A stretch of 64,000 nt of DNA from Lonicera japonica (Eukaryota; Streptophyta; Magnoliopsida; Dipsacales; Caprifoliaceae), in contig CM038469.1 of the NCBI GenBank assembly GCA_021464415.1, positions 24,385,901 to 24,449,900 of the forward strand, in the 5' to 3' direction. Positions 24,266 through 36,460 of the stretch are shown here, in pieces. Each line of letters starts with the position of its first letter. Position 1 is the stretch's first letter. Below the pieces are notes generated by a model. It saw only the letters and a list, made by a program, of their open reading frames with translations, made no database searches and was not told the DNA's origin. The position numbers and the translations under genes were made by a program.

Positions 24266-26835
24266 TATTAATGAAAGAACAAAGACTTTACCACTACGTT
24301 AAAGTTGTATCATAAATTGGTTGGATAGTTATTTTTCCGCTTAATAAGGATCAAGAAAAAGAAAACCATCGATTCAACAAAAACTAAAACTCATATGAAG
24401 AGAGGACAATCATATCATTTGAACTAAAACTTATTGGTTAATATATTTCATTATTATTTCACTTACTTAGGGTCAATTAAGGAACTAGTTTTGGATTCAA
24501 GAAATATGCAACATTTTCATCCTTAATACAAAATTCAAGATTAATATTCCAAACTAGCTACTTGTTAAATATTAAATGAAGCAATGCTCATCAACAAAAC
24601 ATATATGACATATATATGCTAGACATCCTTATCTGGGGATCCTACTACTATATTAGCATTTAGCAATTAATATTTCAAAATTAGGGAGATTTGTCATCTC
24701 CTGATTTTTTTTTAGAAAAAGTAAGTAAATTAAATATTAATTACAATAACAAAACTAGAAATACTAATCACTTCAAGTCACATTCAATAGCAAAATATGT
24801 ACAAGTAAACAAATACGTGAAGCCAATTATATTACAAAATAATAACAATAGATTTTTTCACCATTGAATGCATCGTTGCATAAAATAAATCTTTATTAAC
24901 AATATGGGAGTAAAAAAAATCATAGCCAAATCATTTATTATCTTAAAATATCATCACAAAAATATAATATATTTTTTTATAATATAAATAATATATATTT
25001 TAGCCCCCAAAGACTAATCGCTGCCTTTGTCCCTCCTACACATTTTACACAAACACCAGATGATATACACAAGATTTTTCCGTACATTATGCATATATAC
25101 CCCAAAAGAGAGCAACATGAATATCTTGACACTTCAAGGATAATTTGAACAATTAGCAAAACATGTACGCACACAAGGGTGGAAATTGGTTTTTTCCCGA
25201 TATTAATTAGAATATACACTGATAAAGGAATAGCTCAGCCATTATAAAATATTAATTTATTACTTATAGATAGGCTGAGTATAAATAATTATTTTCATTT
25301 TCAAGTGGTAAATGAATTTTGTATTAAGGAGAGAAATCATGAGTTCAAATCTCTTATCTAACTCTCATTTTTCTTCTAAACTCTCTCTCTCTCTCTCTCT
25401 GCCCCCAGTCCCTCCCTCCTTCGCCTCACCCTATATGAAATTTTTATGATAAAATTAAATTTGCTATTTATCAATATAATAAGGGGCAATGGTATTTATA
25501 TTTTAAAATTGTATAAGAAATAAAAAATTATATGTTTGCGATTTAATATACTTTCTGAATTGTTGATAGTGTCATTGGCGCTGGTTACAACTTAATTAAT
25601 ATATATTCTTTGAGAAGTGGGAAATGTTTAAGTTACTTTTGGTGTAAAACAATAAAGTTTTACACCCATCAATAACTTCTCCTATTTTCATAATTCATCA
25701 ATCTAGTCGTTGAATAGTTAAAAGTGCAAAAAAATAAATAAATAAGAATTGCAAAAGTCTCTCATCATAGTTATGTTATATATTGAATTAGGAACCTTAC
25801 AAAAACTAAGAAAAATTAAATATAGTGATTATATGATTATAAATATTGGATTGATTTGAAACTTTACATGCTTGATAAAAAAAAAACAAAAATAGCTTAT
25901 CCAACGGTGAAATTGATAAAATATGAATTTGAAAAAAAATTATGGATGGGTGTAAAATTTCTTAGTATAATTTGAACCTTTCCCTTGAGAAATGTTTGTT
26001 ACTTTTAATTGCTATTGACAAAACAACAATGAAGAAGTATTTTAATAAATTGGGCTCCATTTGTTTTTTTTTTCACTTTTTTTGCACACAAGAAAAATAG
26101 TGTTGAAATATATGTTTTTTTTTTCATTAATTGTGACAGTAAAATTCTCGAAAGTTCATCTCTTTAATTAAATTTTAGCATAACCCTTTTACGTAGCAAA
26201 TGTCTTACAGAAATCTTGGATCCCCTTTACGGTCAAAAAAGCAACTAAAAGAAAGAACGCAGTTTACTCTAGAAAGCTAGATTTTTTCATAACAAATTAA
26301 GATTATTACACAGTAATAAAAGTATCATTAATTTTTATCTTTACTCTTAGGAAGATAAAGATGGACAAGCAAATCTCAATTATTAGATTCGTGAAGACAT
26401 TTTTTTAAACAATTTTTATAAAAATAAAAAAAAATATTATTTTACCTATGCATATTATTTTCCATTTGTATATTTTTCTTGGACAAAAGCAAGTCTCTTC
26501 TGCATTTTCTTTGACTAGAATAACGTATTCAATTCAAATTAAGTTTCGCAATAGGAAAGGAAGTCTTACCAAAGAATTTGCAGCCGTCCACTTTCTACTT
26601 TTAAGAAAGAAAGAAAAAAAAAAGGGACAAAATCAAAGTCGTCTCAATTTGGCACGTTCTTAATCTTGGGTATTTTAACTTTCTAAAAGAATATTTAATC
26701 AATACATAAAAATTATCTTAAAATTATATATATATCTTAAAATTATTTAACATGCTAATTGTCAAAATACATATAAACTTACCAAAGTCGAAAAACATCA
26801 CCAAAATTGTGGCTTTGACAATTAAACTATCAAGA
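24266..26835. other. Duplicated upstream flank of RLP B
   Basis: No gene seen. The region is collinear with the flank upstream of RLP A (about 6980-10660 and 21915-22404) and with 58370-60000. Shared phrases include TTAATAAGGATCAAGAAAAA, ACACAAACACCAGA, CCAAAAGAGAGCAACATGA and TTTAATTAAATTTTAGCATAACCC. It also contains a (CT)n run at 25381-25401. It lacks the solo LTR and LINE found in the A copy, giving reference empty sites. Confidence 0.65.
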
Positions 26836-29276
26836 ATGAGAATTGAACCAAGGTTCTTTGAACACCTCTCGGTGCCAATTGTCTTGCTTTTGTTACTACC
26901 TTACACCAAGCTTGTTCATGGAGTCACTTCAAGAGCGGGTAATGCTACTGAGATCAAGTGCATAGAAAGTGAGAGACAAGCTTTACTGAAGCTTAAACAC
27001 GGCCTTGTGGATGATTCCGGTCGTCTCTCTTCTTGGGGGACGAGCCACGAAGAAGATTGCTGCAAATGGAGAGGAGTCAAGTGTAGCAATCTCACCGGTC
27101 ATATAATCCTTCTTGATCTTCATGGTTCGACCGAAGGGTCTGATTCTCAGATACTCAGAGGAGAGGTTAGTCCTTCTTTACTTCAATTAAAGCATTTGAA
27201 CTACTTGGACCTTAGCTCCAACGAAATATCCGGGCAACTTCCTGATTTTTTTCAAATGTTGGCAACGGATGCAGAGAAGTTATTAGAATACTTGAATTTA
27301 GAAGGGAACCGATTTAGTGGTTCATTGCCCGATTTTACGAGATTTTCATCCTTGAGGGAATTGCGACTTGCTAATAACAAGTTAAATGGATCTTTCCCAG
27401 AAAGCTTTGGTCAAATTTCTAGTCTTGTTTTTCTTGACGTGTCTAATAACCAAATGATTGGGTCGCTGCCCGACCTAGAGTTTCTCCCTTCATTGAGAGA
27501 ATTTCACCTCGGAAGCAATAAGCTAAATGGGAGAATACCAAAAAGCCTCAGTCAGCTTTCTAAGCTTGAAATATTAGATGCCTCTTTAAACTCGTTTGAA
27601 GGTACAATCTCTGACGCCCACCTCTCAAACCTCTCAAAATTGAATAAGTTAGACTTGTCTTTTAACTCGTTGACTTTGGAAGTCGACTCTAGTTGGACTC
27701 CTCCTTTTCAACTACAGAGTATTTGGCTTGCGAACTGCCAGCTCGGGATTTATTTCCCTAGCTGGCTTCAATCTCAAAACAATCTTTCCATGCTTGATAT
27801 TTCGGGTGCTGGAATTTCTAGTACAGTACCTTCATGGTTTTGGGATCTCCCTGGAAGATTAACACACCTAAATATCTCTAATAACCAAATCCACGGCCTC
27901 ATACCTGATTTGACAAAAAAGTTTTTGGTAAGTTTGGGAATGTTAGATTTAAGTTCTAATCGTTTCATGGGCCCAATACCGTTAATTCCTCCAAATGTTA
28001 CATTAATTAACCTCTCCAAAAATCTGTTAACGGGTTCGGTTTCATTCCTATGCACAACTGGCAAACATTCTCTCATTGTAGTTGACCTCTCGGATAACAT
28101 ATTGTCAGGAAAGTTTCCTGATTGTTGGACGGAACATCAAACGCTAATCTTTCTCAGTTTGGCAAATAATAATTTCTCGGGGGAAATTCCAAGCTCCATT
28201 AGCCTCCTAATTCAGCTTCAAGTATTGCAGTTACGCAATAATAGTTTTGTAGGAGAATTGCCTTTGTCTTTGAAAAGTTGTAAGGAGTTGATGTTTCTTG
28301 ATTTGGGTTTAAACCATTTATCAGGAGAAGTACCGGCATGGATTGGAATGCACCTCAAAAAATTGATTGTTCTTAGTCTACGAAGGAATGAATTCTATGG
28401 AAGCATACCTCCTGAAATATGTCAGCTCAACCTTACTCAAATTTTGGACCTATCTCAGAATAATATATCGGGAAACATACCACTATGCTTCAACAAACTT
28501 GGTTCTTTAGTTGAAAAAGATATAGTTCAAACTATGATCTTTATGTGGGCTTTATCATTACTCATCGGGATCATGTTCGACATTTTGCTACGTTTTTCGC
28601 CAATGCATTAGTGCAATGGAAAGGAAAAGAGTCAGAATACGAGAATACTATACGGCTGTTAAAATGCATTGATTTATCTAGCAATAAACTAGTCGGAACT
28701 ATTCCCCCAGAATTTGCAAGTCTTGTGGAATTAGTTTCTCTAAATCTGTCGAGAAATAATTTGACTGGAAACATCATTCAAAAGATTGGTCAAATGAGAA
28801 TGTTAGAAACTATTGACTTCTCTAGAAACCATCTTTCAGGTGAGATACCGATGAGCCTTTCTAATTTGACTTTTCTCAGTGTCTTAGACTTGTCAAATAA
28901 CCATCTTTCGGGTAAAATTCCATCAAGCACTCAACTTCAAAGTTTTGATGCCTTTGCATATGCCGGAAACAACGAACTGTGTGGGAGTCCACTTCCAAGT
29001 AAGTGCCTAGGAGATCGAGCAGCTCCAGTTCCTTCATATGTCAACCATGGTAAAGACAGCAACAAACAAGACGACGAGGATATATTTATAACAACAGGGT
29101 TTTACATGAGTGTGACTCTCGGATTCGTTATTGGGTTTTGGGGATTTTGCGGTCCTTTATTGCTCCAAAGTTCGTGGAGATATTCATATTTCAAGAAGCT
29201 AGACAAGATAATAGACTGGATTTATGTGAAGGCAAAAGTGAAAAAGGCAAGCCTACAGAGGAAGCTTAGGAGCTAA
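26836..29276 (+). pseudogene. Receptor-like protein B (Cf/EIX2 class), one frameshift
   Basis: Chosen start 26836 (MRIEPRFFEHLSVPIVLLLL): it begins the hydrophobic signal peptide shared by all four loci; the ATG at 26752 only adds an unrelated leader. Then follow the N-terminal cap (CIESERQALLKLKHGLVDD, CCKWRGVKCSN), many 24-residue LRRs (LxxLxLSxNxxSGxIP type), and after the frameshift the last LRRs (LLKCIDLSSNKLVGTIPPEF), a C-terminal cap (NNELCGSPLPSKC), an acidic juxtamembrane stretch, one membrane helix with a GxxxG motif (GFVIGFWGFCG) and a short basic tail without a kinase. The family acts at the plasma membrane in pathogen or development signalling with SOBIR1-type kinases. A frameshift at about 28513-28520 closes the first frame at 28611; adding one A in GTTGAAAAAGATA would open the frame to 29276. 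Compared with RLP C about 190 residues of early LRRs are missing in frame. It could be a shortened functional gene if the indel is a sequence error. Confidence 0.8.
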
Positions 29277-29280
29277 TTGA

Positions 29281-30345
29281 TTGGTTAGTATATTACTTTT
29301 TTATTGACTTTCCGACATTAGCAAGTTTTGCTTTCTTGTTTTAATGTTCTCAATTTTTTCTTCTATTGAGTATGTAAATCCATTGTCTAATATATAATAT
29401 GCAATAAAGATATTCGTTCTAAAATGGAGCATTTACTTTAAAAAATGGTGAAAGTGATTGTTTTGAGAAACAAAAGTTATATTATGATGACAATTGACAA
29501 AGATATGCCATGTTACTTATATTTTTGTTTATTGTAGATCTTGATTCCAAGAATCAAGTGCATGTTTTCTTTCTAAGTTTGTGATGGCATATATAATAAT
29601 TTTAGGAGTCTTGCAAGAAGCTAGACAAGTTAATAAACTGGATCTATGTGATGGCAGAAGAGAAAAAGGCAAGCTTGTAAAGGAAGGTTTAGAGTTAATT
29701 AGCCGGTTAGTATCATCTTCCTATTTTATTCATTTTCCTATATTTGCAGGTTTTTCATTCTTGTTTAAATATTCTCATTTTTTTTTCCACTATTAGGTTT
29801 GAAATTCCATGCTGTGATAAATATTAATTACTCCTTAAGGATATTCATCCTAAAACTACATTATCATGTGATAAGGATATCTCATGTTACTTAGAATTTT
29901 GTTTATGGCAAATGCGGTTTCCAAGAATCAAATGTCTTCTTTCCGAGTTTGTGATGGCATACATACTGGTTTCGAGAGTCTTGCAAGAAGCTTATGTTTC
30001 AACTTCAACACTTTAGTTTATAAATTAAATATATTTCCTCTGGATTGCTTTTTCAGTACGTGTACTATGCAGCTTAAATATGCCTTTGAAAGGGTTATGT
30101 TTTGGCTAATATATATATATATGTGTGTGTGTGTGCATAACAACTATTTACCTTATAAATGTGCGTCTTAACTATACCTTGATGGCGCTCTACTATGTTG
30201 GTTGGAACTGGAAGAGTACATGCTTGTCGAGTTACTTTTTTGGCAAACTCTGTTGATTTTTAGCTTTTCAATCTTTGATAAAACATATCCAAATAAAGAA
30301 AAATAATAAAGATTTAAAGCAGAATTTTCAATTTCAATGTAATAA
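29281..30345. pseudogene. RLP B 3' flank with duplicated gene tails
   Basis: The end of RLP B is partly repeated: 29610-29705 re-encodes the cytoplasmic tail (KLDKLINWIYVMAEEKKASL then a stop), and the downstream phrase CCAAGAATCAA...TTTGTGATGGCAT occurs at about 29547 and again at 29918. The same downstream DNA follows RLP C at 56640-57010. A (TA)n(TG)n microsatellite lies at about 30106-30135. There is no independent gene. Confidence 0.6.
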
Positions 30346-30394
30346 AATCTCCTCCATACTTGTACATTAAGTCATACATACACGATGAGTGTAT

Positions 30395-30512
30395 GTGTGA
30401 GAGTGAGAGAGAGAGAGGAACATACCACCCAAGAATAATCAACTTTTTAAGAGAGAGAGATAGAGAGATAGAGAGGGCATACCACCCAAGAACAATCAAC
30501 TTTCTAAGATTC
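30395..30512. repeat. GA-rich repeat with a duplicated 30-bp phrase
   Basis: Two (GA)n-rich stretches each precede a copy of CATACCACCCAAGAAYAATC followed by AACTTT (about 30420 and 30477). This is a local tandem duplication of about 57 bp. Confidence 0.75.
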
Positions 30513-30576
30513 TATAGACGACCTAAATTTTTGTCCTATCTTTACACATTTTTTTAAATCAAAGTAGCTTTCCATG

Positions 30577-30769
30577 TAGAAAGTTTCCAGTTAAAAGGCG
30601 TTCTAAACTGTTACCGAAAGGAGATGGACCATTCCAAGTGGTGCAAATAATCAATGACAATGCATACAAACTTGATATACTAGGAGAGTATAATGTAAGT
30701 GCTACATTTAATGTTGCTGATTTAAGTCCATTTAGTGCAAGTGACGAATTGAGGACAATTCCTTTTTAA
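30577..30769 (+). pseudogene. Ty3-gypsy pol C-terminal fragment
   Basis: The frame reads RKFPVKRRSKLLPKGDGPFQ, then INDNAYKLDI and VSATFNVADLSPF, ending at a TAA (30767-30769). This is the integrase C-terminal region of Ty3-gypsy polyproteins. The rest of pol and the 5' LTR are absent; the sequence before 30570 is unrelated spacer. Confidence 0.85.
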
Positions 30770-30780
30770 GAGGAGGGGAA

Positions 30781-31513
30781 TGATGAATCCAAGAGTAGCA
30801 CTGGAGCTGGATCATGGAATAACGACTTTGCAGATCCCATCCGGGTTTTAAGTGGTCCAATCACCCGAGCTAGAGTCATGAAGATCAAGGAAGCACTTAT
30901 GGTCATGGTCTAAAAGATGATGAGCAAAGCTGAGGCGTGGAGGAGCATTGATGGGGATCATGAATAAGAATGGAAGACATTGCTTAAAGGCCAAGAAATT
31001 AAAGGCGCAATTGGAGGTGCTATGTTGCAAGCCCAAGGCAAGGGAGTGCGAGAATAAGTTAAAAACATGTAGTTGATAAATGGGCTGGGCTAGACTTTAT
31101 TTATTTTTATGTTTTAGTTTTATTTGGGCCCAATGTTTGTGGGTAATTGTTCTTTTTGTTTTTGCTTATTTTCCTAAACCTAGAAGGTTTATTGCTCCTT
31201 TAAAAGGAGGAATTGGTGATTGTTAAAATTAAGTTTTGTTTTGATAATAGATTGAGCGTGTTTTCACCTCATGTGTTCTAAGAACATCTCGAACGACCAG
31301 AATTAGGGTACTTGTTGTTCTTCAACTTATCAATTAATTAATCCATCGATTGATTGTTTGTCTACGACTATACCAAGGTTTAACTCTCGTTTGTAGGGTT
31401 AAGTTGAGGTTCCATCTCCATCAGCTTCGCGTGGTTCCAAGTTTCTTGCGTATTCAGCGTCAAGGGTCGAGGATTCATCATATTGGATAGAAATACGATC
31501 GTGGTTCATATCA
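30781..31513 (+). mobile_element. 3' LTR of truncated Ty3-gypsy element
   Basis: A polypurine tract (AAGAGGAGGGGAA) immediately precedes TGATGAATCCAAGAG at 30781. The probable end is GTGGTTCATATCA at 31513, giving 733 bp. The TG...CA boundary and upstream pol fragment support an LTR. With no 5' partner, the exact end and the target duplication cannot be checked. Confidence 0.7.
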
Positions 31514-33635
31514 ACAATATTTCCCCTATTTATAACAAATAAGTAATATGTTTTTCCCTTTTGCATTATCATAGGTTATATTAATAATATATTATCGCAT
31601 CATAACTAATTTTAATAGAATTATTTTTGTACTTAATAATATATTTGCATGTTATTCTCAATACAAGGAGATGAGAGTTCCAATATTATCCAAGCATTGG
31701 GAAGGAGTCTCAAATGCCAGGAGAAGAGCTTTCGTGGAATCTGAAATGCCATTTCCTTATCTAAAACTCGAACCAAACAAGCCCTTAACTTTGGTTTTTC
31801 TCTATAAATTTCTCTCTGTGTTTATGGCCATCAGATCTAGGAATGTTAGTTGTTCCACTTGCAGATGTTGATGTAGCAATGCAAAGATGCATGGGTTTTG
31901 AGGTTGAGCAGCAGCAGGGATGTGGTGATTTTTCTTTTTGTAATTTCAACTGGGCAAGAAGTGCCGTTGGTACTTGGCACTTCGTATTGACAATATCAAT
32001 GTCATCATATGTTTCTTATAGGAAGAGATTTACATTTAGTAAAGGAGTAGTTTGTTATTGTGCTTTATATACTCACAAGTGCACAAATCGGATACTAGAA
32101 TAGCTTAGGAAAGAGCAAGGTTGAACCCTAGGGAGTTGACAGATGGAACGTACATATCTCTCTCACTAACTCTAATTGATTCCTAATCTATCTTAAAAAC
32201 TAAGTAGGATGGTTTATCAACTAAAATTACGAATAAAATAATCAATTAACAAAATACTAATAAAATAATCAATAAATAAAATACTAGGGTGGCAGAATCA
32301 TATATTTGATATCATGTTCCTAATATTCATGCCCAACAAAATCTACTCTTTATCTCGCACAACTTGATCTCTCGACTCTATTAGATACGGAAATAAAATC
32401 AATAATGTCCAATTAATTTTTAAAATCCAATTATTAATTCTTCCACAACCAAACATATGTATAAGATCAAAACGCTCATTATATCCGTCAAAACACACCC
32501 TATATCCGCTCTCAACAAATCATAATGTGAATCTAACAAAAAATAATGTGAATCCAACTTTATTTTTATCAATTAAAATAGGCATTCAATATGAATAATT
32601 ATTTTTAACATTAAAGCATTAAATTGATAAAGTCAATTGGCATGAATATTGGCAAAGGAATCAATCAAATATATTCATTCTCAACCCTTAAAAATAATCT
32701 AGTCTAGCACGCTCGTGATTAAAATACAAAACATAATTAAATAATACATAAATAAATAAATAAAATACTTACTTGAATATGCGCAAATAAATTAAAGAAC
32801 AAAATTAATTTTGAATTAATTGTAGTAAGTTATCAAGCATCTAAATATTAATTAATCAACAATAAAAAATAAAAATAAAAGAAGATTGAATAGTCTTGGC
32901 AAGAAGAAGATAGAAAAAAAAATAGAAATAGTTTGCAGCTCTCCTCGATAAACGTGCAAAAGAGGGAAAGAAAAGAAAAAAAAAAGAAAAAGAATTATGG
33001 CTCATTGATTGAGCACATCAGAGTTTTTATTGGTGGATGGATGGGTTCAATTCGGACGATTTTTTTTCTTCTCTCGTTTTCCCCGGTTTCATATGTCTGC
33101 TTTTCAGTTGTGTTTGATGGCGCACAGCTTTCCATGGACCTTTTTTCACAATTGCCCAATGTTGCCTTGAAGTTGATGGATTTCGAAACTAGCATATCAC
33201 ACTATGGGACACATTTTTTATTTTTTTTATATACGAAAATTTACATTTAGGTTTGGGGTGTTTGAGACAAATGGTAAGGCTCTGAAAATCACCCTCTACT
33301 TTTACTAATATGAATGAAACTTTAAAGATCCCGGGGAAGTTGGATGTTGTTATTGCTCCAATTTCATCGAAATTGACTAAAGAAAACATGGGAGATATAT
33401 ATTCTTGCGTTTTCTTAAATTATGAACATTTCCTAAGTTCATAGTTCTTCGTGCCGGTACGCAACTATGTATTTGGTCTTTTGTTTGTGAACTATATTGG
33501 AAAACACCTTTTCAGAGGAATTGGTGAAGAGGGTGAATAGTGTTGTTTTGGGGCTCAGATCATTTGGAGCGATCTATATTTTATAGTGACGATCGAGAAT
33601 GTTGGCACATTTTGAAAGGAGATTTAATCATTTTT
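31514..33635. other. Spacer with no identified gene
   Basis: Several short frames (31671-31871, 31843-32103, 32933-33250) have no recognisable family. The stretch around 32070-32150 (CACAAGTGCACAAATCGG, then GGTTGAACCCTAGGGAGT) resembles a phrase common in untranslated parts of large gypsy elements (Tat/Ogre-like), so 32070-32930 may be an old LTR fragment. This is a weak inference. Confidence 0.3.
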
Positions 33636-33639
33636 TAAA

Positions 33640-34250
33640 TGATTTATATGGCAAAGCGTAAGTTTGTAATTGTGTTAATGAGATGTGATGTAGCTTTATT
33701 TGATTTTGAAGAAAAACCAATTGAGAGTGCTAAAGAACTTTGGCCAAAGTGTTATTGTTGTGGCTCAAGGAGAGGAGAAACTCTTGTGGAAGGAGTGTTT
33801 GTGAGAGGAAGGAAAATTGGTCAATTAATGCTAGTTGAAAAAGAAATAGTTGGGGAGTGTAGGACAAAGAAGAAAGAGGGATTATTTTCAAAAATGATTT
33901 TGAGAAGGTTTATGACCTTGTAGATTCATATTTTATCGACAAGTTGCTACAAAAAATGGTTCAAATAGAGATGGAGGCAATTCATAAGTTTATGTTTAGT
34001 TTCAGTTTAATTCTTGGTAAGCTTTAGTTTCAGTTTAATTCTTGGTAAGCTTTAGTTTCAGTTTAATTTTTGGTAAGCATTAATGGAGAGAAAGGGGTTT
34101 GTTGGAGGAACAATAGGATTGGACAAAGGGATGCCATATTCCTATTCTTGTTTAATATGCTAGTTGATGTATTGGAGAGGGCTAAATCGGTGGCGGTGTT
34201 TTGATTTCTAGAGTCCTCATTCACGTTAAGATGTTAGTGTTTTTGAGGGG
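33640..34250 (+). pseudogene. Degenerate L1 LINE reverse-transcriptase fragment
   Basis: In broken frames the sequence contains DFEKVYDLVDSYF (about 33895-33935; the L1 motif DFEKAYD-VDW) and, near 34120-34200, RIGQRDAIFLFLFNMLVDVL (motif RQGDPLSPFLF). Endonuclease and the FADD motif are not visible. Frames are disrupted by stops and by a small tandem repeat at 33998-34081. Dead. Confidence 0.6.
33998..34081. repeat. 28-bp tandem repeat x3
   Basis: Three consecutive copies of a unit starting AGTTTCAGTTTAATTCTTGG and ending TAAGCTTT, the third with two changes. Confidence 0.85.
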
Positions 34251-34363
34251 GTGATGAGGATGAAAAATGAGATCCTTTATTAATTGAAACTTGTCAACAG
34301 AACAGTCGATTGTGAATGGGGTATTTAGAAATTTCAAAATTTAATATTTACTATAATATTACT

Positions 34364-35143
34364 TCTGTTCTAGAAGCCCTTGGTTTCTGTTTTACTTCTA
34401 ACTGGCTGTGAACAAATCTTTCTTTATTTTTCAAGTCCTCTTTGGAACTGGTTCTAGAACAATGAAAATATTTTTTAGTCGCACCACTAAAGGTGATGAA
34501 GGTAAATCATCTCATTCTTGTGTGGTTTTGAGAGTAACAACTTTTGACTCAACCCCCTGACTATTTTCTTTGATTCTTTAGACGAACCCAGACACTGATT
34601 ATGACTGCCTAAAGACTTTCGGTTCTCTATTCTCACATGATATTCCTATACATGCAGTCTAAATAATGCTAATTCTCAATCTTTATATATATATAGATAT
34701 ATTTTTTTTTACTATCTGACAATTTATATTTGGAATTTGTTCAGGGAACAACAATGTATTTCCGTAGAACAATTGATGGACATCTAATCACTGAAAGTGA
34801 GTACTCTTGACAGAATTAATTATCTATATTTTGTACTTTAGATATTGTTCTTTGATTTTTCTGTTTTGGTTATTTTTTTTAGTGGAAATTGTTATGAACA
34901 AACGATTTATGGTGGAATGATTTGTTTGTGCAGTTGGTGGCACTCAGATTGGAGCAGTTCACAGCAAGGATTTGTGTAGTGAGTGAATGTTCTGTTATGT
35001 TCAGATCTTTCTTTTGATCATTTTGAATTTCATATGCTTAAATTTGGTGTACATTTAAGAAACAGCATGAAGCGCAGACATAGAAACGTCACACCATAAA
35101 GACATTTTCATAGAATGTAAGATACAGACACGTAGTGGACAAG
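34364..35143 (+). pseudogene. FAP2 3'-half pseudogene, left part
   Basis: Matches 826-2400 of the FAP2-like gene. The intron tail and start of exon 900-975 are present, but the acceptor reads TTTCAAG instead of TTTCAGG. About 800 bp covering the next three exons are deleted. The exon of TNPDTDYDCLKTFGSLF (about 34582-34660) is kept with a degraded end, as are the two following exons (about 34745-34795 and 34935-34980). It stops at 35143, where a 5'-truncated copia LTR begins. No functional protein is possible. Confidence 0.85.
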
Positions 35144-35559
35144 TGATCGATCATGGAGTCGGCAGAAATTCCAGTGGGCTTTAAAGGACTTTCATGATCG
35201 ATCATGGGGTATACCATGATCGATCATGGTTACTGCACTTTGCCTATTTAGTTAGTTTTTGGCTCATTTGTGTAGATATCTTGTAAGTAAGACTTGAGAG
35301 CTAAAAAGTGAGAAATTTTTTCTTGTGTGCTTGTAATCACTCTTTGTTCCAATTATCAATAGAAGCTATCGTCTGGGTGGATTAGTGGCTTTTACGTCGA
35401 CACCACGTTAAACCCTTATATTGTGCGATTGTTGCTTTATTTCTTATTTCTCTATTGTGAGTGTGCTTTTTGTGTCGATTTTTCTTTTGGTAAACCAAGT
35501 GAGCTTGTGAGATCCCTCCGCGTTGCGTCGTGCTCAGTTGTGAGCGGTTTGGCGCAACA
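35144..35559 (+). repeat. 5' LTR of copia B (5'-truncated)
   Basis: Aligns with 38602-39015 of the 3' LTR. It contains copies of the palindrome CATGATCGATCATG (about 35199 and 35216), which also occurs in the 3' LTR. Confidence 0.85.
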
Positions 35560-35684
35560 AATTGGTATCAGAGGCTAAAACGAGAAAGGTGGAATTTGTG
35601 TCGCACGCCAAGTGTTTGATAAAATTTCAAAGTGAGATTTTTTCAATCTTTGACTCGTTGTTAGTTTGTCAAGTTCTTTGGTGA

Positions 35685-36460
35685 TTGAAGATGACTACAT
35701 CTAAGACCTCAAAGGTGTCAGCGATCAAGTTTGACGTAGAGAAATTCGACGAAAAGTTGGGCAATTTCGGTATGTGGCAATGTCAAATGCGCGATGTCTT
35801 GATCCAACAGGAGTTGTATAAGGCATTGTTGGGTGTGGTAGCTAAGCCCACGACGATGACAGATGTTGAATGGGAAGAGTATGATTTGAAGGCTTGTAGC
35901 GCTATCCGGTTGCATCTAGCTCAAAATGTGATATACTACGTTATGCGTGAGAAATTCGCGGCTAGCATATGGAAGATACTGGAAGAGAAGTACATGATGA
36001 AGAGCATATAGAATCGTCTCTATCTCAAGAAGAAGTTGTTCCGGTTTGAATATGCTAGAGGTACATCAATGAGTGAGCATGTCGATGAGTTTAACAAGAT
36101 GATTTCTGATTTGTTAAACTTGAACGAGGACATGAAAGATGAGGATAAGGCTATCTTGTTGCTCAATTCACTTCCGGAATCCTATGACCATTTGAGCACC
36201 ACGTTGTTATATGGCAAGGATTCAGTGAAATATGAGGACGTTTCTTCGACATTGATTGGTAATGAGCAAAGACAGAGGGAGAAATGTAGTACATCGTCCG
36301 ATGCGTTGGTGATGCGGGAAAGGACAGATGATCGAAAATAAGCAAAGCACAACAACTCTCGGTCTAAGTCACGTACTAAGTACTTGGATAACATGGAATG
36401 TTACAAGTGCAAAAGGAAGGGGCATATGAAGAAAAATAGAGCCCGAAAGGCGATCTTTAT
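35685..36460 (+). pseudogene. copia B gag remnant
   Basis: Starts near 35691 (MTTSKTSKVSAIKFDVEKFD, then GNFGMWQCQMRDVL) with a UBN2-type Gag core. A TAG at 36009-36011 and a TAA at 36339-36341 break the frame. A zinc knuckle reads CYKCKRKGHMKKN (about 36396-36434), lacking the final cysteine of the CCHC pattern. The frame then fuses directly to integrase C-terminal sequence. Confidence 0.8.

Noticed and set aside
27774..28100. 108-residue minus-strand ORF within RLP B
   Set aside because: Antisense shadow of the LRR coding sequence; the same shadow recurs in RLP C at 55189-55395.
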